Assembly: GCF_000008765.1 (NCBI RefSeq)
Contig: NC_003030.1
Location: 778,001 to 842,000 of the forward strand
Reading direction: 5' to 3'
DNA from: Clostridium acetobutylicum ATCC 824
Lineage (GTDB): Bacteria; Bacillota; Clostridia; Clostridiales; Clostridiaceae
DNA length: 64,000 bases
The notes beneath the pieces were generated by a model. It had not been told where the DNA came from. It made no database searches and saw only the letters and a program-made list of their open reading frames with translations. Position numbers and translations under genes: made by a program. Positions 56,642 to 64,000 of this stretch are shown one piece after another; the stretch's first letter is position 1, and each line of letters begins with the position of its first letter.

Positions 56642-56723
56642 TCAATATGGAAATTATTGTTAATAAATATAATGCTGTAATACTAAAAATGATTATATAG
56701 TTGTTGTGGATTTCAAAGGTCAC

Positions 56724-56738
56724 GATTCGCCTCCACTA
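56724..56738 (+). repeat. partial copy of the ssrA 3' end (possible att remnant)
   Basis: TCGCCTCCACTA (56727-56738) is identical to 55325-55336, the last bases of ssrA and three beyond, preceded by GAT in both. This is the shape left when an element integrates into the ssrA 3' end. The 1.4 kb between would be what is left of the element. Confidence 0.5.
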
Positions 56739-56780
56739 AAAAACAACCCACACAAATTGTTGTGGGTTGTTTTTTAGTGT
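56735..56780 (+). terminator. strong hairpin terminator
   Basis: An 18-bp stem, 56735-56752 with 56761-56778, rich in ACAACCCACA/TGTGGGTTGT, next to the ssrA-like copy. It terminates the nitroreductase gene and possibly the minus strand. Confidence 0.92.
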
Positions 56781-56903
56781 TTAGATATTTAGAAAAGGGT
56801 TTTATATTTTTGTATATAGCAATTTTCATATTGTAAATGCAGGTTTTAAAACATATGACTTTGGACAATAGTACATAGGTACATATTGCGTTAAACATTA
56901 TTC

Positions 56904-57216
56904 TTACCATGGAACAGTTCTAGTTTTATCGAAAAATCCTCCTGTAGGTCCGTTTTCATCTAGAGTGGCAAGTTTTACTATAATCTCTGCAGCTTGCTGA
57001 ATTAAATTTAATGTTAGTATCTAATAGTTCCTTTGAAAGAGTTAGAGTAAGCATATTGAGAACGGCTTTGGAACTGTTATAAGCTAAAGCATATATAGCT
57101 TTATTGGAGGAATCACCATTAGCAGGATATGCAGTAGCTGTAGCTGGTATGGTATCCCTTGAAAAAGACAGCCGAGCAGCTGGTGGTTTTTTCATTAAAG
57201 AAGAAAAGATAATCAC
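56904..57216 (-). pseudogene. short-chain dehydrogenase/reductase remnant
   Basis: On the minus strand an 86-codon frame reads YNSSKAVLNMLTLTLSKELLDTNIKFNSA, the SDR active site (YxxxK) and following helix, but the N-terminal Rossmann half is missing or scrambled. Past a frame shift near 56990, AEIIVKLATLDENGPTGGFF through VPW and a TAA at 56904-56906 gives the normal SDR C-terminus. About 20-25 codons between, including the usual PGY segment, are lost. The closest type is the carbonyl-reductase-like SDR of Gram-positives. The start overlaps the end of the epoxide hydrolase gene. Confidence 0.8.
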
Positions 57217-58358
57217 CTATATGGTTTAAAGAATGCTCGAATTTCTTCTGCTAGAAGCTCAGGTTCTTCCATGGCAGTAAAATGTCCGCCTCTAGGCATT
57301 GTAGTCCATCGAGTTATATTTAAATTGCGTTCGACCCATTCTTTAGGCGGAAGCAATATATCAGCTGGGAAGATAGCCATGCCTGTTGGCACATCAATAT
57401 AACTCAGTGAAGGCAAAGAATGTGTATTTTCATAATATATATTTACTGATGAGCCAATGGTATTTGTAACCCAATAAATCATTATATTAGTGAGAAGTTC
57501 ATCCATGTTAAAGCTTCTACTTAAGTTGCCTTTACAATCGCTCCAGGCACGAAATTTTTCGATAATCCAAGCTGCTAGTCCCACTGGAGAGTCTGAAAGT
57601 CCATATGCAAGAGTCTGAGGTTTTGTGGATTGAATAGACATATAAGCACCTTCTTCAGAAATCCACTTAGAGGCATTTTTCTTATATTGTACTTCTTCTC
57701 CAGAAAGTTTTAGATTACCTTGTGAAGTCATTAAAGCTTTGATAATACCAACATCCGTTAGATGAATTCCTATTAGAAGTTCAGGATGGTTTAATGCAAG
57801 ATATCTTGTAACCCCAGAACCAACATCACCTCCGGCGGCGGCGAATTTATTATATCCAAGTTTTTCAGTCATTAGTTTTGCCCAAAGTTCAGAAACATTT
57901 GAATTGTTCATTCCGCCATACTTAGGTTTGCCGGAAAATCCAAAACCAGGTAGAGAGGGGACAATGACATCAAATGAATCTTCTGGGTTACCACCATACT
58001 TTGCAGGGTCAGTGAGTAATGGTATAAGCTTTTTGTAACGTATGTAACTATCGGGCCATCCATGGGTTAAGATAATTGGAATAGGGTTAGGTCCCTTACC
58101 GTGCTCATGTATAAAATGAATATCTATCCCATCTATTTTACAATGAAACTGAGAAAAACTATTTAGTTCGGTTTCTTGTGCACGCCAATCAAAGTCCTCT
58201 ATCCAATAGGATACAAGAGATTTTAAATAGTTTAAGTCAGTGCCTCTTTCAAAGCCTAGGTCTTCTAATTGATCAGGCCATTTAACATTCTTTAATCTGG
58301 ATTTTAAATTATTAAGTACTTCATCAGATACTTTAATATTGAAACGTTTTATAGACAT
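57213..58358 (-). CDS. epoxide hydrolase family alpha/beta hydrolase
   Basis: A 381-residue protein with an N-terminal EHN domain (FNIKVSDEVLNNLKSRL at about 4-18) and an alpha/beta-hydrolase fold. The oxyanion motif HGWPDS, the nucleophile aspartate in GGDVGSG and the late histidine in RGGHFTAMEEPE are visible. It would open epoxides with water; in bacteria the natural substrates are seldom known. ATG 58358 has AAAGGAG upstream. It is divergent from the AraC-type gene, which may regulate it. Such hydrolases plus SDR and AraC genes suggest an acquired detoxification region. Confidence 0.88.
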   Translation of the reverse strand: MSIKRFNIKVSDEVLNNLKSRLKNVKWPDQLEDLGFERGTDLNYLKSLVSYWIEDFDWRAQETELNSFSQFHCKIDGIDIHFIHEHGKGPNPIPIILTHGWPDSYIRYKKLIPLLTDPAKYGGNPEDSFDVIVPSLPGFGFSGKPKYGGMNNSNVSELWAKLMTEKLGYNKFAAAGGDVGSGVTRYLALNHPELLIGIHLTDVGIIKALMTSQGNLKLSGEEVQYKKNASKWISEEGAYMSIQSTKPQTLAYGLSDSPVGLAAWIIEKFRAWSDCKGNLSRSFNMDELLTNIMIYWVTNTIGSSVNIYYENTHSLPSLSYIDVPTGMAIFPADILLPPKEWVERNLNITRWTTMPRGGHFTAMEEPELLAEEIRAFFKPYR

Positions 58359-58473
58359 AATAATTCTCCTTTCATAACATTTAAGTATTAACAATAGTTT
58401 ATCATTTATAAATTATGATACAATGAGATAAATGAAGCTTTAAACTATACTATTTGTTAATGGAGGAATGTTT

Positions 58474-59331
58474 ATGCCTCAAATGGACCGTTACAAGAAT
58501 AGATCTGTATATATTGAATTTAATGCAGAGGAGGATTTTAATAAACTTCCGTATAAGGCGAGATTTACGATAGTTTTTGTAACAAATGGAAGTGTGAATT
58601 TGAAACTTAATGCCTATCCAATAAAAGTTGTAGCTCCAAGTATTCTTTGTTTGTCAAAAGACGATAAAATACAAATTTTTGAAAAGAATAATTTAGCTTC
58701 ACAGTCATTCAGCTTTCATCCAGATTTCTTTAATACAGCTTATTTTTCTGAGGAAACAGGATATATGTCAAATAGCTTAAAGATAGAAACAGGACTTTCT
58801 CTTTTTAAAAAGGATAATAAAAATAATGGAGTATATACTGTAACTGAGAAGGCTTATCCTAAACTATATGAATGGTTCTTTATTATGGGAACAGAAGTAC
58901 ATGCACAGAGCGATTCTCTTTGGGTGTGCAGAATAAAAAAATATTTAATACAAATATTAGGTTTGCTTGAGGAACTGAATAAAAACGGAGAGCAGTCACC
59001 TGTTGATTGAGTTTTAGAATATATACATACAAACTATAGTGATAGAATAAGTTTAGAGGACTTAACAAGATGTGCTCATTTAAATAGAGTGTCCCTAAAT
59101 AAAATGTTTAAGGAATTAACTGGATACACTGCCATGGGATACTTGTTGACATATAGATTAAAGATGGCAGAAAGTCTTTTAACTCATACAGATATGAGCT
59201 TAAATGAAATTGCACGAGCTGCTGGCTTTGAGTATGACACTTATTTCATAAGACAATTTACTGATAAAAGGGGAATGACACCAACGGAGTTTAGGAATTC
59301 TTCTCGTGAGTTTGTTTATTATTATCAATAA
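58474..59331 (+). pseudogene. AraC family regulator interrupted by an in-frame stop
   Basis: The first part (58474-59010) codes for a cupin-like sensor (about residues 1-140). At 59008-59010 a TGA follows SPVD. The same frame continues without break: VLEYIHTNYSDRISLEDLTR onward and the AraC double HTH (LNKMFKELTGYTAMGYLLTYRLKMAE, then AARAAGFEYDTYFIRQFTDKRGMTPTEFR). So only one codon separates two parts of a normal, about 285-residue AraC protein. ATG 58474 follows GGAGG by seven bases. It is divergent from the epoxide hydrolase gene, its likely target. A nonsense mutation or sequence error. Confidence 0.8.
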
Positions 59332-59342
59332 AAGAGAGAGTT

Positions 59343-59879
59343 TTATATAGAGTTAGTTTTGTACATTTTTAGCCAAAGGTTGAAGTGTTTTACTGCTTTA
59401 TGTAGAACAAATATTATACTAATCATTATTAATATACTAATTAGTATGGAAAAAGATAAGGTTAGGACATTGTAATTAGGTAGAATATTGTTAGTAACTT
59501 TATGAAGCATAAAAAAACAAAGAGGAATAAAAATTATACTTGTTGCTACTCCAGGAACATATTTTTTAAAATTTATAGTCATAATAATGTGAAATATTAG
59601 GTGTAATGTGAAAGCAGTAAAAAATCCAAACCATGCAATAAAACTGCTAAGTAAGTAACAAATTGTAGTAAGTGCTGATATGATTACAAATTCCAAAGCT
59701 ACTCCAAAAGCTATTGAGGCAGTAGAACCATTAAAATTATACGGAATGTATTTACCCTTCCTACTTTGAATATATTGTTTGTTTTTTTCTTGCCATACAT
59801 TAATCATTAAGATTTCCTCAAAGTCATGAATCATGAAGATTATTGGAAAGAGCCATATAATAGTAAATAATGTTTTCAT
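59343..59879 (-). CDS. HXXEE domain membrane protein (cassette 1)
   Basis: A 178-residue protein with five or so membrane helices and the HXXEE signature FMIHDFEEI near residue 17, where His and two Glu residues could bind a metal. A conserved KKYVPGVATSI segment lies near 106. The family is uncharacterised. GGAGG lies before the ATG. It is divergent from a TetR gene, with operator-like words between, and has a paralogue at 61513-62052 in mirror arrangement. Confidence 0.8.
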   Translation of the reverse strand: MKTLFTIIWLFPIIFMIHDFEEILMINVWQEKNKQYIQSRKGKYIPYNFNGSTASIAFGVALEFVIISALTTICYLLSSFIAWFGFFTAFTLHLIFHIIMTINFKKYVPGVATSIIFIPLCFFMLHKVTNNILPNYNVLTLSFSILISILIMISIIFVLHKAVKHFNLWLKMYKTNSI

Positions 59880-60030
59880 AATATAAACCTCCTTTAATTA
59901 TCAATTAAGTGACACATTTGTGCTGCTTGATGCTTTTTAGTATAATATCCATCAGAAGGAAAATCAATAGATTTGCTTTAAGTGCTACAAATAGAAAAAA
60001 ATGTGTCATCAAAATTCAAGGGAGAAGCTT
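59880..60030. promoter_or_regulatory. divergent control region of cassette 1
   Basis: GTGACACATTTGTG (59909-59922) and, at 60001-60008, ATGTGTCA (the reverse complement of TGACACAT) flank the promoters; a TATAAT is at 59941-59946. Two oppositely oriented copies fit operators of the TetR protein encoded next to them. Confidence 0.6.
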
Positions 60031-60588
60031 ATGAAAGAAAAATCTAAAATCAATAAAATTGCAATGCAGTCAAGAAAATGGATAACAGAAGCCATGTTAA
60101 AGCTGTTGGCTGAAAAACCATATGAAAAAATAACAATAACAGAAATAGCTTATACAGCTCAACTTGGAAGACGGACGTTCTATCGAAATTTTGCGTCTAA
60201 GGAAGATGTATTGGATATGTATATAAAAGGGCTAATAGATGAATATATTAATCTATTAAAAAATGAGTATTTAACAATACATAATGGTGCTAAAGTTTAC
60301 TTTACTTTTTGGAGTAAACATTTAGACTTTCTAATATTAATGGAAAAAAATAATCTTCTGCACCTTTTATTGCAAAGATTTAATCAATATTTACCTATGA
60401 TTCATAAAGAGGTTAATGAAAATAAAATAGAAAAGTTTAATGATAGAATGCTTGAGTATGTATTATTCTTTAGTGCCGGAGGTTTTTGGAATATACTTGT
60501 TAAATGGCTGCAAGATGGTGCAAAGGAAACACCTGATGATATGGCAATGTTAATAGATTCAATATTAAGTGACAAATTAATAAAGTAA
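60031..60588 (+). CDS. TetR family regulator (cassette 1)
   Basis: A 185-residue repressor: an N-terminal HTH (ITITEIAYTAQLGRRTFYRNF at about residues 34-54) and a ligand domain of its own type. ATG 60031 follows AAGGGAGA. It probably represses the divergent HXXEE gene and itself. The HTH resembles that of the TetR at 60789-61346, both with RRTFYRNF, so the two are paralogues. Confidence 0.85.
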   Translation: MKEKSKINKIAMQSRKWITEAMLKLLAEKPYEKITITEIAYTAQLGRRTFYRNFASKEDVLDMYIKGLIDEYINLLKNEYLTIHNGAKVYFTFWSKHLDFLILMEKNNLLHLLLQRFNQYLPMIHKEVNENKIEKFNDRMLEYVLFFSAGGFWNILVKWLQDGAKETPDDMAMLIDSILSDKLIK

Positions 60589-60620
60589 ATTGTTTTTACT
60601 TTTCATTAATTTTATATGTG

Positions 60621-60658
60621 AAAAAGCGCTAATTCTTATGGAATAAGCACTTTTTATT
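60621..60658 (+). terminator. terminator of the cassette 1 TetR gene
   Basis: AAAAAGCGCTAATTC (60621-60635) pairs with GAATAAGCACTTTTT (60641-60655), with one or two mismatches, followed by ATTG. Confidence 0.75.
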
Positions 60659-60788
60659 GTGAGCTAAGATAAGAAAATATTAATGGAGCTTAAAAAGGCT
60701 TACCCAAAGGTGGTTTGAGAGACTACTGAATAAAACAATTCTTAAGCTGTAATAAATTCATCTCATTACTATTCTTTAAAGCATTAAC

Positions 60789-61346
60789 CTAAATTGATTT
60801 AGAAAAATTACGGAATGCTTTTATAATTATTTGAGCCATTTCTTGAGGTGATTGTCTATCTGTACGATCTATCCAATTAGATAAGACATTCCAAAGCCCA
60901 CCTATACTATAAAGTCCTATATATTCTTCTTCAGTGTGATTATCGTAATCATGCCATTTAACGTTTTCAAATTTATTAATATTAGGTATAAATGAGTTTG
61001 CCTGCTCCATAATTAAATAAAATAAATGATTTTGTTTTAGTAGTTTCAATTCATTAATATGTTTATTCCAAAATTCAAAATAAGTAATAAGAACGTCATT
61101 AATAGAGAGTACTGTAAGCTCTTTTAAAGATTCTGTATAGTCCTCAAATAAATAATTAAAATACTCAGATAATAAGTCTTCTTTTATTTTAAAATTACGA
61201 TAAAAAGTTCTTCTTGACAGCTGTGCTCTATCTGCTATTTCTTTAACTGAAATACTCGAGTATGGTTTTTCTCTCATTAAATCTAATAGGGCTTGAACCA
61301 GCCATTTCTTGGATTGTTCTGCAATACGATTTGTTTTCTGTTTCAA
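60789..61346 (-). CDS. TetR family regulator (cassette 2)
   Basis: A 185-residue TetR protein with HTH ISVKEIADRAQLSRRTFYRNF (about residues 31-51). It begins at TTG 61346, with GGAGGG five bases upstream. It is the mirror partner of the cassette 1 TetR and divergent from the second HXXEE gene. Ligand unknown. Confidence 0.85.
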   Translation of the reverse strand: MKQKTNRIAEQSKKWLVQALLDLMREKPYSSISVKEIADRAQLSRRTFYRNFKIKEDLLSEYFNYLFEDYTESLKELTVLSINDVLITYFEFWNKHINELKLLKQNHLFYLIMEQANSFIPNINKFENVKWHDYDNHTEEEYIGLYSIGGLWNVLSNWIDRTDRQSPQEMAQIIIKAFRNFSKSI

Positions 61347-61512
61347 ATTATCCCTCCTAAAGTGTCACAGATTTCTTTATATGTAGCACTTGTTCGAATA
61401 GTATTGATATTATTTATAGATATTATTATACTATGTTTAGAAATAAATGTCACATGTGTGACTGTGATTCACATGTGTGACACGATTTGAAACTTATTAG
61501 GAGATGATTTAT
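61347..61512. promoter_or_regulatory. divergent control region of cassette 2 with paired operators
   Basis: TCACATGTGTGAC occurs twice as a direct repeat (61450-61462 and 61469-61481), 19 bp apart, each with a CACATGTG palindromic centre. GTGTCACA is at 61362-61369. Two turns of DNA between the copies suggest cooperative binding of two TetR dimers. Confidence 0.75.
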
Positions 61513-62052
61513 ATGAACAAAATGAATGCTATTGCCTGGTTACTTCCTATCCTTTTTATGATTCATGATTTTGAGGAGATTATATTCGTTAAGGTTTGGA
61601 GACAGAAGTATCAGTATTGTCTTGATGCTTCCGCAATGAAAAAGAAGCCATTTTCACATTTTAAAAGTACAGATGAATTTTCAATAGGAGTAGAAATAAT
61701 ATTTGTAATTCTTTCGTTAATAACACTAATTTCTATCATTTTTAACGATTACCATGTTTGGTATGGGTTCATATTTACTATAACAGCTCATTTTATAACA
61801 GCTCATTTTAAGGGTGTATTAGAATTCAAACATTATGTTCCTGGATTTGTAACTTCAATCTTGTTTTTGCCATTAAATGCTTATATCATTTATATTGTAA
61901 CAGCAATGTTAAGGTTTAATGCAGTTGATATATTAATATCATGCGTTCTAGGAGCAGCAGTTGGTTTTTTCATTTATACATTCCTTCACAGTATGGAAAA
62001 AAATTTTGCAAATAAATTAATTGAATATTCAATTAACAAAATTGAAAAATAA
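61513..62052 (+). CDS. HXXEE domain membrane protein (cassette 2)
   Basis: A 179-residue paralogue of the protein at 59343-59879: the same FMIHDFEEI start and a KHYVPGFVTSILFLPLN segment, with five or so membrane helices. AGGAGATG precedes ATG 61513; an ATG at 61504 is too close. Divergent from the cassette 2 TetR gene. Function unknown; the metal-like HxxEE motif suggests an enzyme in the membrane. Confidence 0.8.
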   Translation: MNKMNAIAWLLPILFMIHDFEEIIFVKVWRQKYQYCLDASAMKKKPFSHFKSTDEFSIGVEIIFVILSLITLISIIFNDYHVWYGFIFTITAHFITAHFKGVLEFKHYVPGFVTSILFLPLNAYIIYIVTAMLRFNAVDILISCVLGAAVGFFIYTFLHSMEKNFANKLIEYSINKIEK

Positions 62053-62130
62053 AGAAAGCAGTTAGGAAATGTATTACGGTGTAACGTGGTATGTAAAAGT
62101 AACTTTATTATTTTTAATATAAACAATACA

Positions 62131-62168
62131 AAAGGGCTGCAATTTAAAACCTTGCAGCCCTTTATAAA
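62131..62168. terminator. bidirectional terminator
   Basis: AAAGGGCTGCAA (62131-62142) pairs with TTGCAGCCCTTT (62152-62163) between convergent genes. Confidence 0.92.
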
Positions 62169-62169
62169 T

Positions 62170-62640
62170 TTAAATTTCAGAAAGTTTCTTTAAATGCTTT
62201 TCAGAAATTTTAGTTACCTTATCTACACGAATTTTATATTTTTCAATATCACCTAGGAAATCAGTATTCATCCACGTATTTATGGTTTCAAGGGCTATGG
62301 CAGAACCTATTATTTTTGCGCCAATGCAAAGAGCATTTGTATTAGAGTGTGAGCGAGCGAGTTTAGCACAAAATGGATCCTGGCAAACTGCTGCATACAC
62401 GCCATATATTTTATTTGCAATTAGAGCACTGCCATAACCAACACCATCAATAAAAATTCCACGTTCTGCCTTGCCTTCTGAAAGTGATAAAGCTGCTGGG
62501 TAAATATAGTCAGATAGGTGAGAGGGATTTGTATTATGAGTTCCAAAGTCTAAAATTTCATGACCACCATCTTCTAGAAATTTTTTCACTTCTTCCTTTA
62601 GAGAAAAACCAGCATGATCACTAGCAACAACAATCTTCAT
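62170..62640 (-). CDS. RpiB/LacA/LacB-type sugar-phosphate isomerase lacking the catalytic Cys
   Basis: A 156-residue protein of the ribose-5-phosphate isomerase B family: VVASDHAGFSLKEEVKKFL at the start, the HSDYxYP-like SDYIYP, and ARSHSNTNALCIGAKIIG. In ordinary RpiB and LacB the segment is CGTGIG, with Cys acting as base. Here it is DGVGYG (near residues 64-69), with Asp in place of Cys. The substrate may therefore differ, and I would not call it a ribose isomerase. ATG 62640 follows GGAGG; the TTG at 62655 is part of that site. Separate from, and next to, the permease at the window end. Confidence 0.75.
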   Translation of the reverse strand: MKIVVASDHAGFSLKEEVKKFLEDGGHEILDFGTHNTNPSHLSDYIYPAALSLSEGKAERGIFIDGVGYGSALIANKIYGVYAAVCQDPFCAKLARSHSNTNALCIGAKIIGSAIALETINTWMNTDFLGDIEKYKIRVDKVTKISEKHLKKLSEI

Positions 62641-62889
62641 TCTATGTACCTCCAATTTAATTTCTAAATATAGTATAAGGCAAATATGTTTGTTTTATTA
62701 ATGAAATAATATTAGTCTTTAAGGTATTTATAATGATATTACTTAAATTTAAACTCAAAACGATAGAAAAAAATGAAGAAAAAAATGAAAAAAACTAAAA
62801 ATTGTGATAATATATTATTAGAATAACAAACAAGTGTCTGCATAAAAAAAACATTTTATTGATAGACATTTTTGAAGGGGGACATTCAG

Positions 62890-64000
62890 TTGGAAAAAAA
62901 AGAGTTGTCACGAGGGCTAAAAGCACGTCATATTGAGCTAATAGCTTTAGGTGGTACAATTGGGGTAGGCTTGTTCATGGGATCAGCTAGTACAATTAAA
63001 TGGGCAGGACCATCAGTGCTGTTAGCTTACGGAGTAGCAGGTATAGCTATGTACATAATTATGAGAATTATGGGAGAAATGCTTTATCTAGAACCATTAG
63101 CAGGATCCTTTGCAAATTACGCAAATAAATATATATCTCCTTTAGCTGGATATATAACAGCTTGGTGTTACTGGTTTATGTGGATAGCTGTTGGTATGTC
63201 TGAAATAACAGCTATAGGAATTTACGTGAAGTTTTGGTTTCCGGCTTTACCAGCTTGGATTCCAGCATTAATTGGTGTGGCTATTCTTGCCGCTGCTAAT
63301 ATGGCTTCAGTTAAATTTTACGGTGAATTTGAATTTTGGTTTTCTTTAATTAAGGTTGTAACTATTGTAGTTATGCTTATAGTTGGAGTGGGTTTGATTT
63401 TCTTTGGTATTGGTAATCATGGTGTGCCTATTGGATTTAAAAATCTTACAGCTCATGGAGGTTTCTTTGCTGGTGGGTTAAAAGGTTGGTTGTTTGCTTT
63501 ATGTATGGTAACGGCATCATATCAAGGAGTAGAGCTTATTGGAATTACAGCAGGAGAGGCACAGGATCCTAAAAATACATTAAGAAAAGCAACTAAAAAT
63601 ATTATTTGGCGTATACTAATCTTTTACGTTGGTGCTATATTTGTAATTGTAACTATTTATCCATGGGACAAGATTAGTACACTTGGCAGTCCATCTGTTT
63701 TAACTTTTGCTAAAATTGGTATTGCAGCAGCGGCCGGTATTATAAATTTTGTAGTACTTACAGCAGCAATGTCCGGTTGTAACAGTGGAATTTACAGCTG
63801 TGGTCGTATGCTCTATACATTAGCTACAAATGGTCAAGCACCTAAATTTTTAGGGAAATTAAACAAGGATGGTGTACCAGCAAATGGTATAAGAACAACT
63901 TTAGTTTGTTTACTTATAGGTGTGATATTAAACTATATATATCCAAATTCAAAACTATTTGTTTATATCTATAGTGCAAGTGTGCTTCCAGGAATGGCTC
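62890..64000 (+). CDS. amino acid permease (APC family), cut by the window edge
   Basis: An open frame of 370 codons from TTG 62890 to the window end. It starts [29 protein letters not shown], the APC amino-acid permease N-terminus of the lysine/GABA/aromatic type, and continues with about ten hydrophobic helices and IGEMLYLEP-like and GELxxITAGEAxDP motifs ([21 protein letters not shown]). These are proton-driven uptake carriers. AAGGGGG lies eight bases before the TTG. A possible weak hairpin TGTCT/AGACA lies in the leader. Substrate not determinable. Confidence 0.88.
   Translation, partial: MEKKELSRGLKARHIELIALGGTIGVGLFMGSASTIKWAGPSVLLAYGVAGIAMYIIMRIMGEMLYLEPLAGSFANYANKYISPLAGYITAWCYWFMWIAVGMSEITAIGIYVKFWFPALPAWIPALIGVAILAAANMASVKFYGEFEFWFSLIKVVTIVVMLIVGVGLIFFGIGNHGVPIGFKNLTAHGGFFAGGLKGWLFALCMVTASYQGVELIGITAGEAQDPKNTLRKATKNIIWRILIFYVGAIFVIVTIYPWDKISTLGSPSVLTFAKIGIAAAAGIINFVVLTAAMSGCNSGIYSCGRMLYTLATNGQAPKFLGKLNKDGVPANGIRTTLVCLLIGVILNYIYPNSKLFVYIYSASVLPGMA

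Noticed and set aside
56713-56910. 65-codon frame on the minus strand
   Set aside because: It crosses the strong terminator and the ssrA-like copy and has no family resemblance; treated as chance.
59008-59010. TGA as a possible selenocysteine codon in the AraC gene
   Set aside because: AraC proteins have no selenocysteine at this place, and no following stem-loop is evident; a nonsense mutation is simpler.

Overview
The window is AT-rich, low-GC Firmicute DNA and matches a solventogenic Clostridium, very probably Clostridium acetobutylicum or a close relative. I base this on gene content and order: a uxaC-lacI-GPH transporter-uxaB-uxaA block, then rpoN-cggR-gap-pgk-tpiA-gpmI-eno-secG-rnr-smpB-ssrA, a family 5 glucanase fused to ricin-type lectin domains, spore genes (splB, a SleB-like hydrolase), and a tmRNA tag reading DNENNLALAA. 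No database was searched.

Layout. 1-9.3 kb: housekeeping genes, comprising a Fur-boxed BFD-type iron-sulfur protein, a DUF421/DUF4363 pair, a TGS-uridine kinase, two-subunit serine dehydratase, pssA, a TVP38-type membrane protein, a CBS protein, a diacylglycerol kinase-like protein and a membrane protein. 9.3-11.0 kb: amtB-glnB on the minus strand. 11.2-14.4 kb: an M-box magnesium riboswitch in front of a PRC/MgtE_N/CBS regulator gene, broken by one extra base, and an NRAMP-related magnesium transporter. 14.7-20.5 kb: SleB-like hydrolase, a cysteine T-box with cysE, plsC, nth (apparently starting at ATA), an M42 peptidase, a VanW protein and tRNA-Leu(CAG). 20.6-29.2 kb: galacturonate catabolism (UxaC, LacI-type regulator, GPH symporter, UxaB, UxaA, a mutarotase-like protein), with two kinds of operator. 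29.4-37.7 kb: HAD phosphatase, spore photoproduct lyase, TrmL, DegV and a BMP-type nucleoside ABC transporter behind an attenuator-like leader. 38.0-40.2 kb: the modular cellulase. 40.5-55.3 kb: rpoN, then cggR with a textbook double operator, the lower glycolytic genes, secG, rnr, smpB, a frameshifted secreted carbohydrate-active protein, and ssrA (tmRNA).

55.3-62 kb is the accessory part. Just after ssrA come a small membrane ORF behind an OhrR-like operator, the tail of an IS200/IS605 TnpA, a nitroreductase, and a 12-base copy of the ssrA 3' end, which together look like a decayed ssrA-integrated element. Then follow an SDR pseudogene, an epoxide hydrolase, an AraC gene with an in-frame stop, and two mirror-image TetR/HXXEE-membrane-protein cassettes. 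The window ends with an RpiB-like isomerase lacking the usual cysteine and a truncated amino-acid permease.

The strongest unexplained signals are: the mirrored TetR/HXXEE cassettes with shared operator words; the partial ssrA duplication enclosing a mobile-element remnant; three consensus DnaA boxes within 55 bp upstream of ssrA; two genes each broken by one extra C; the ATA start of nth; and two uncharacterised transcript leaders (before the magnesium and nucleoside transporters).
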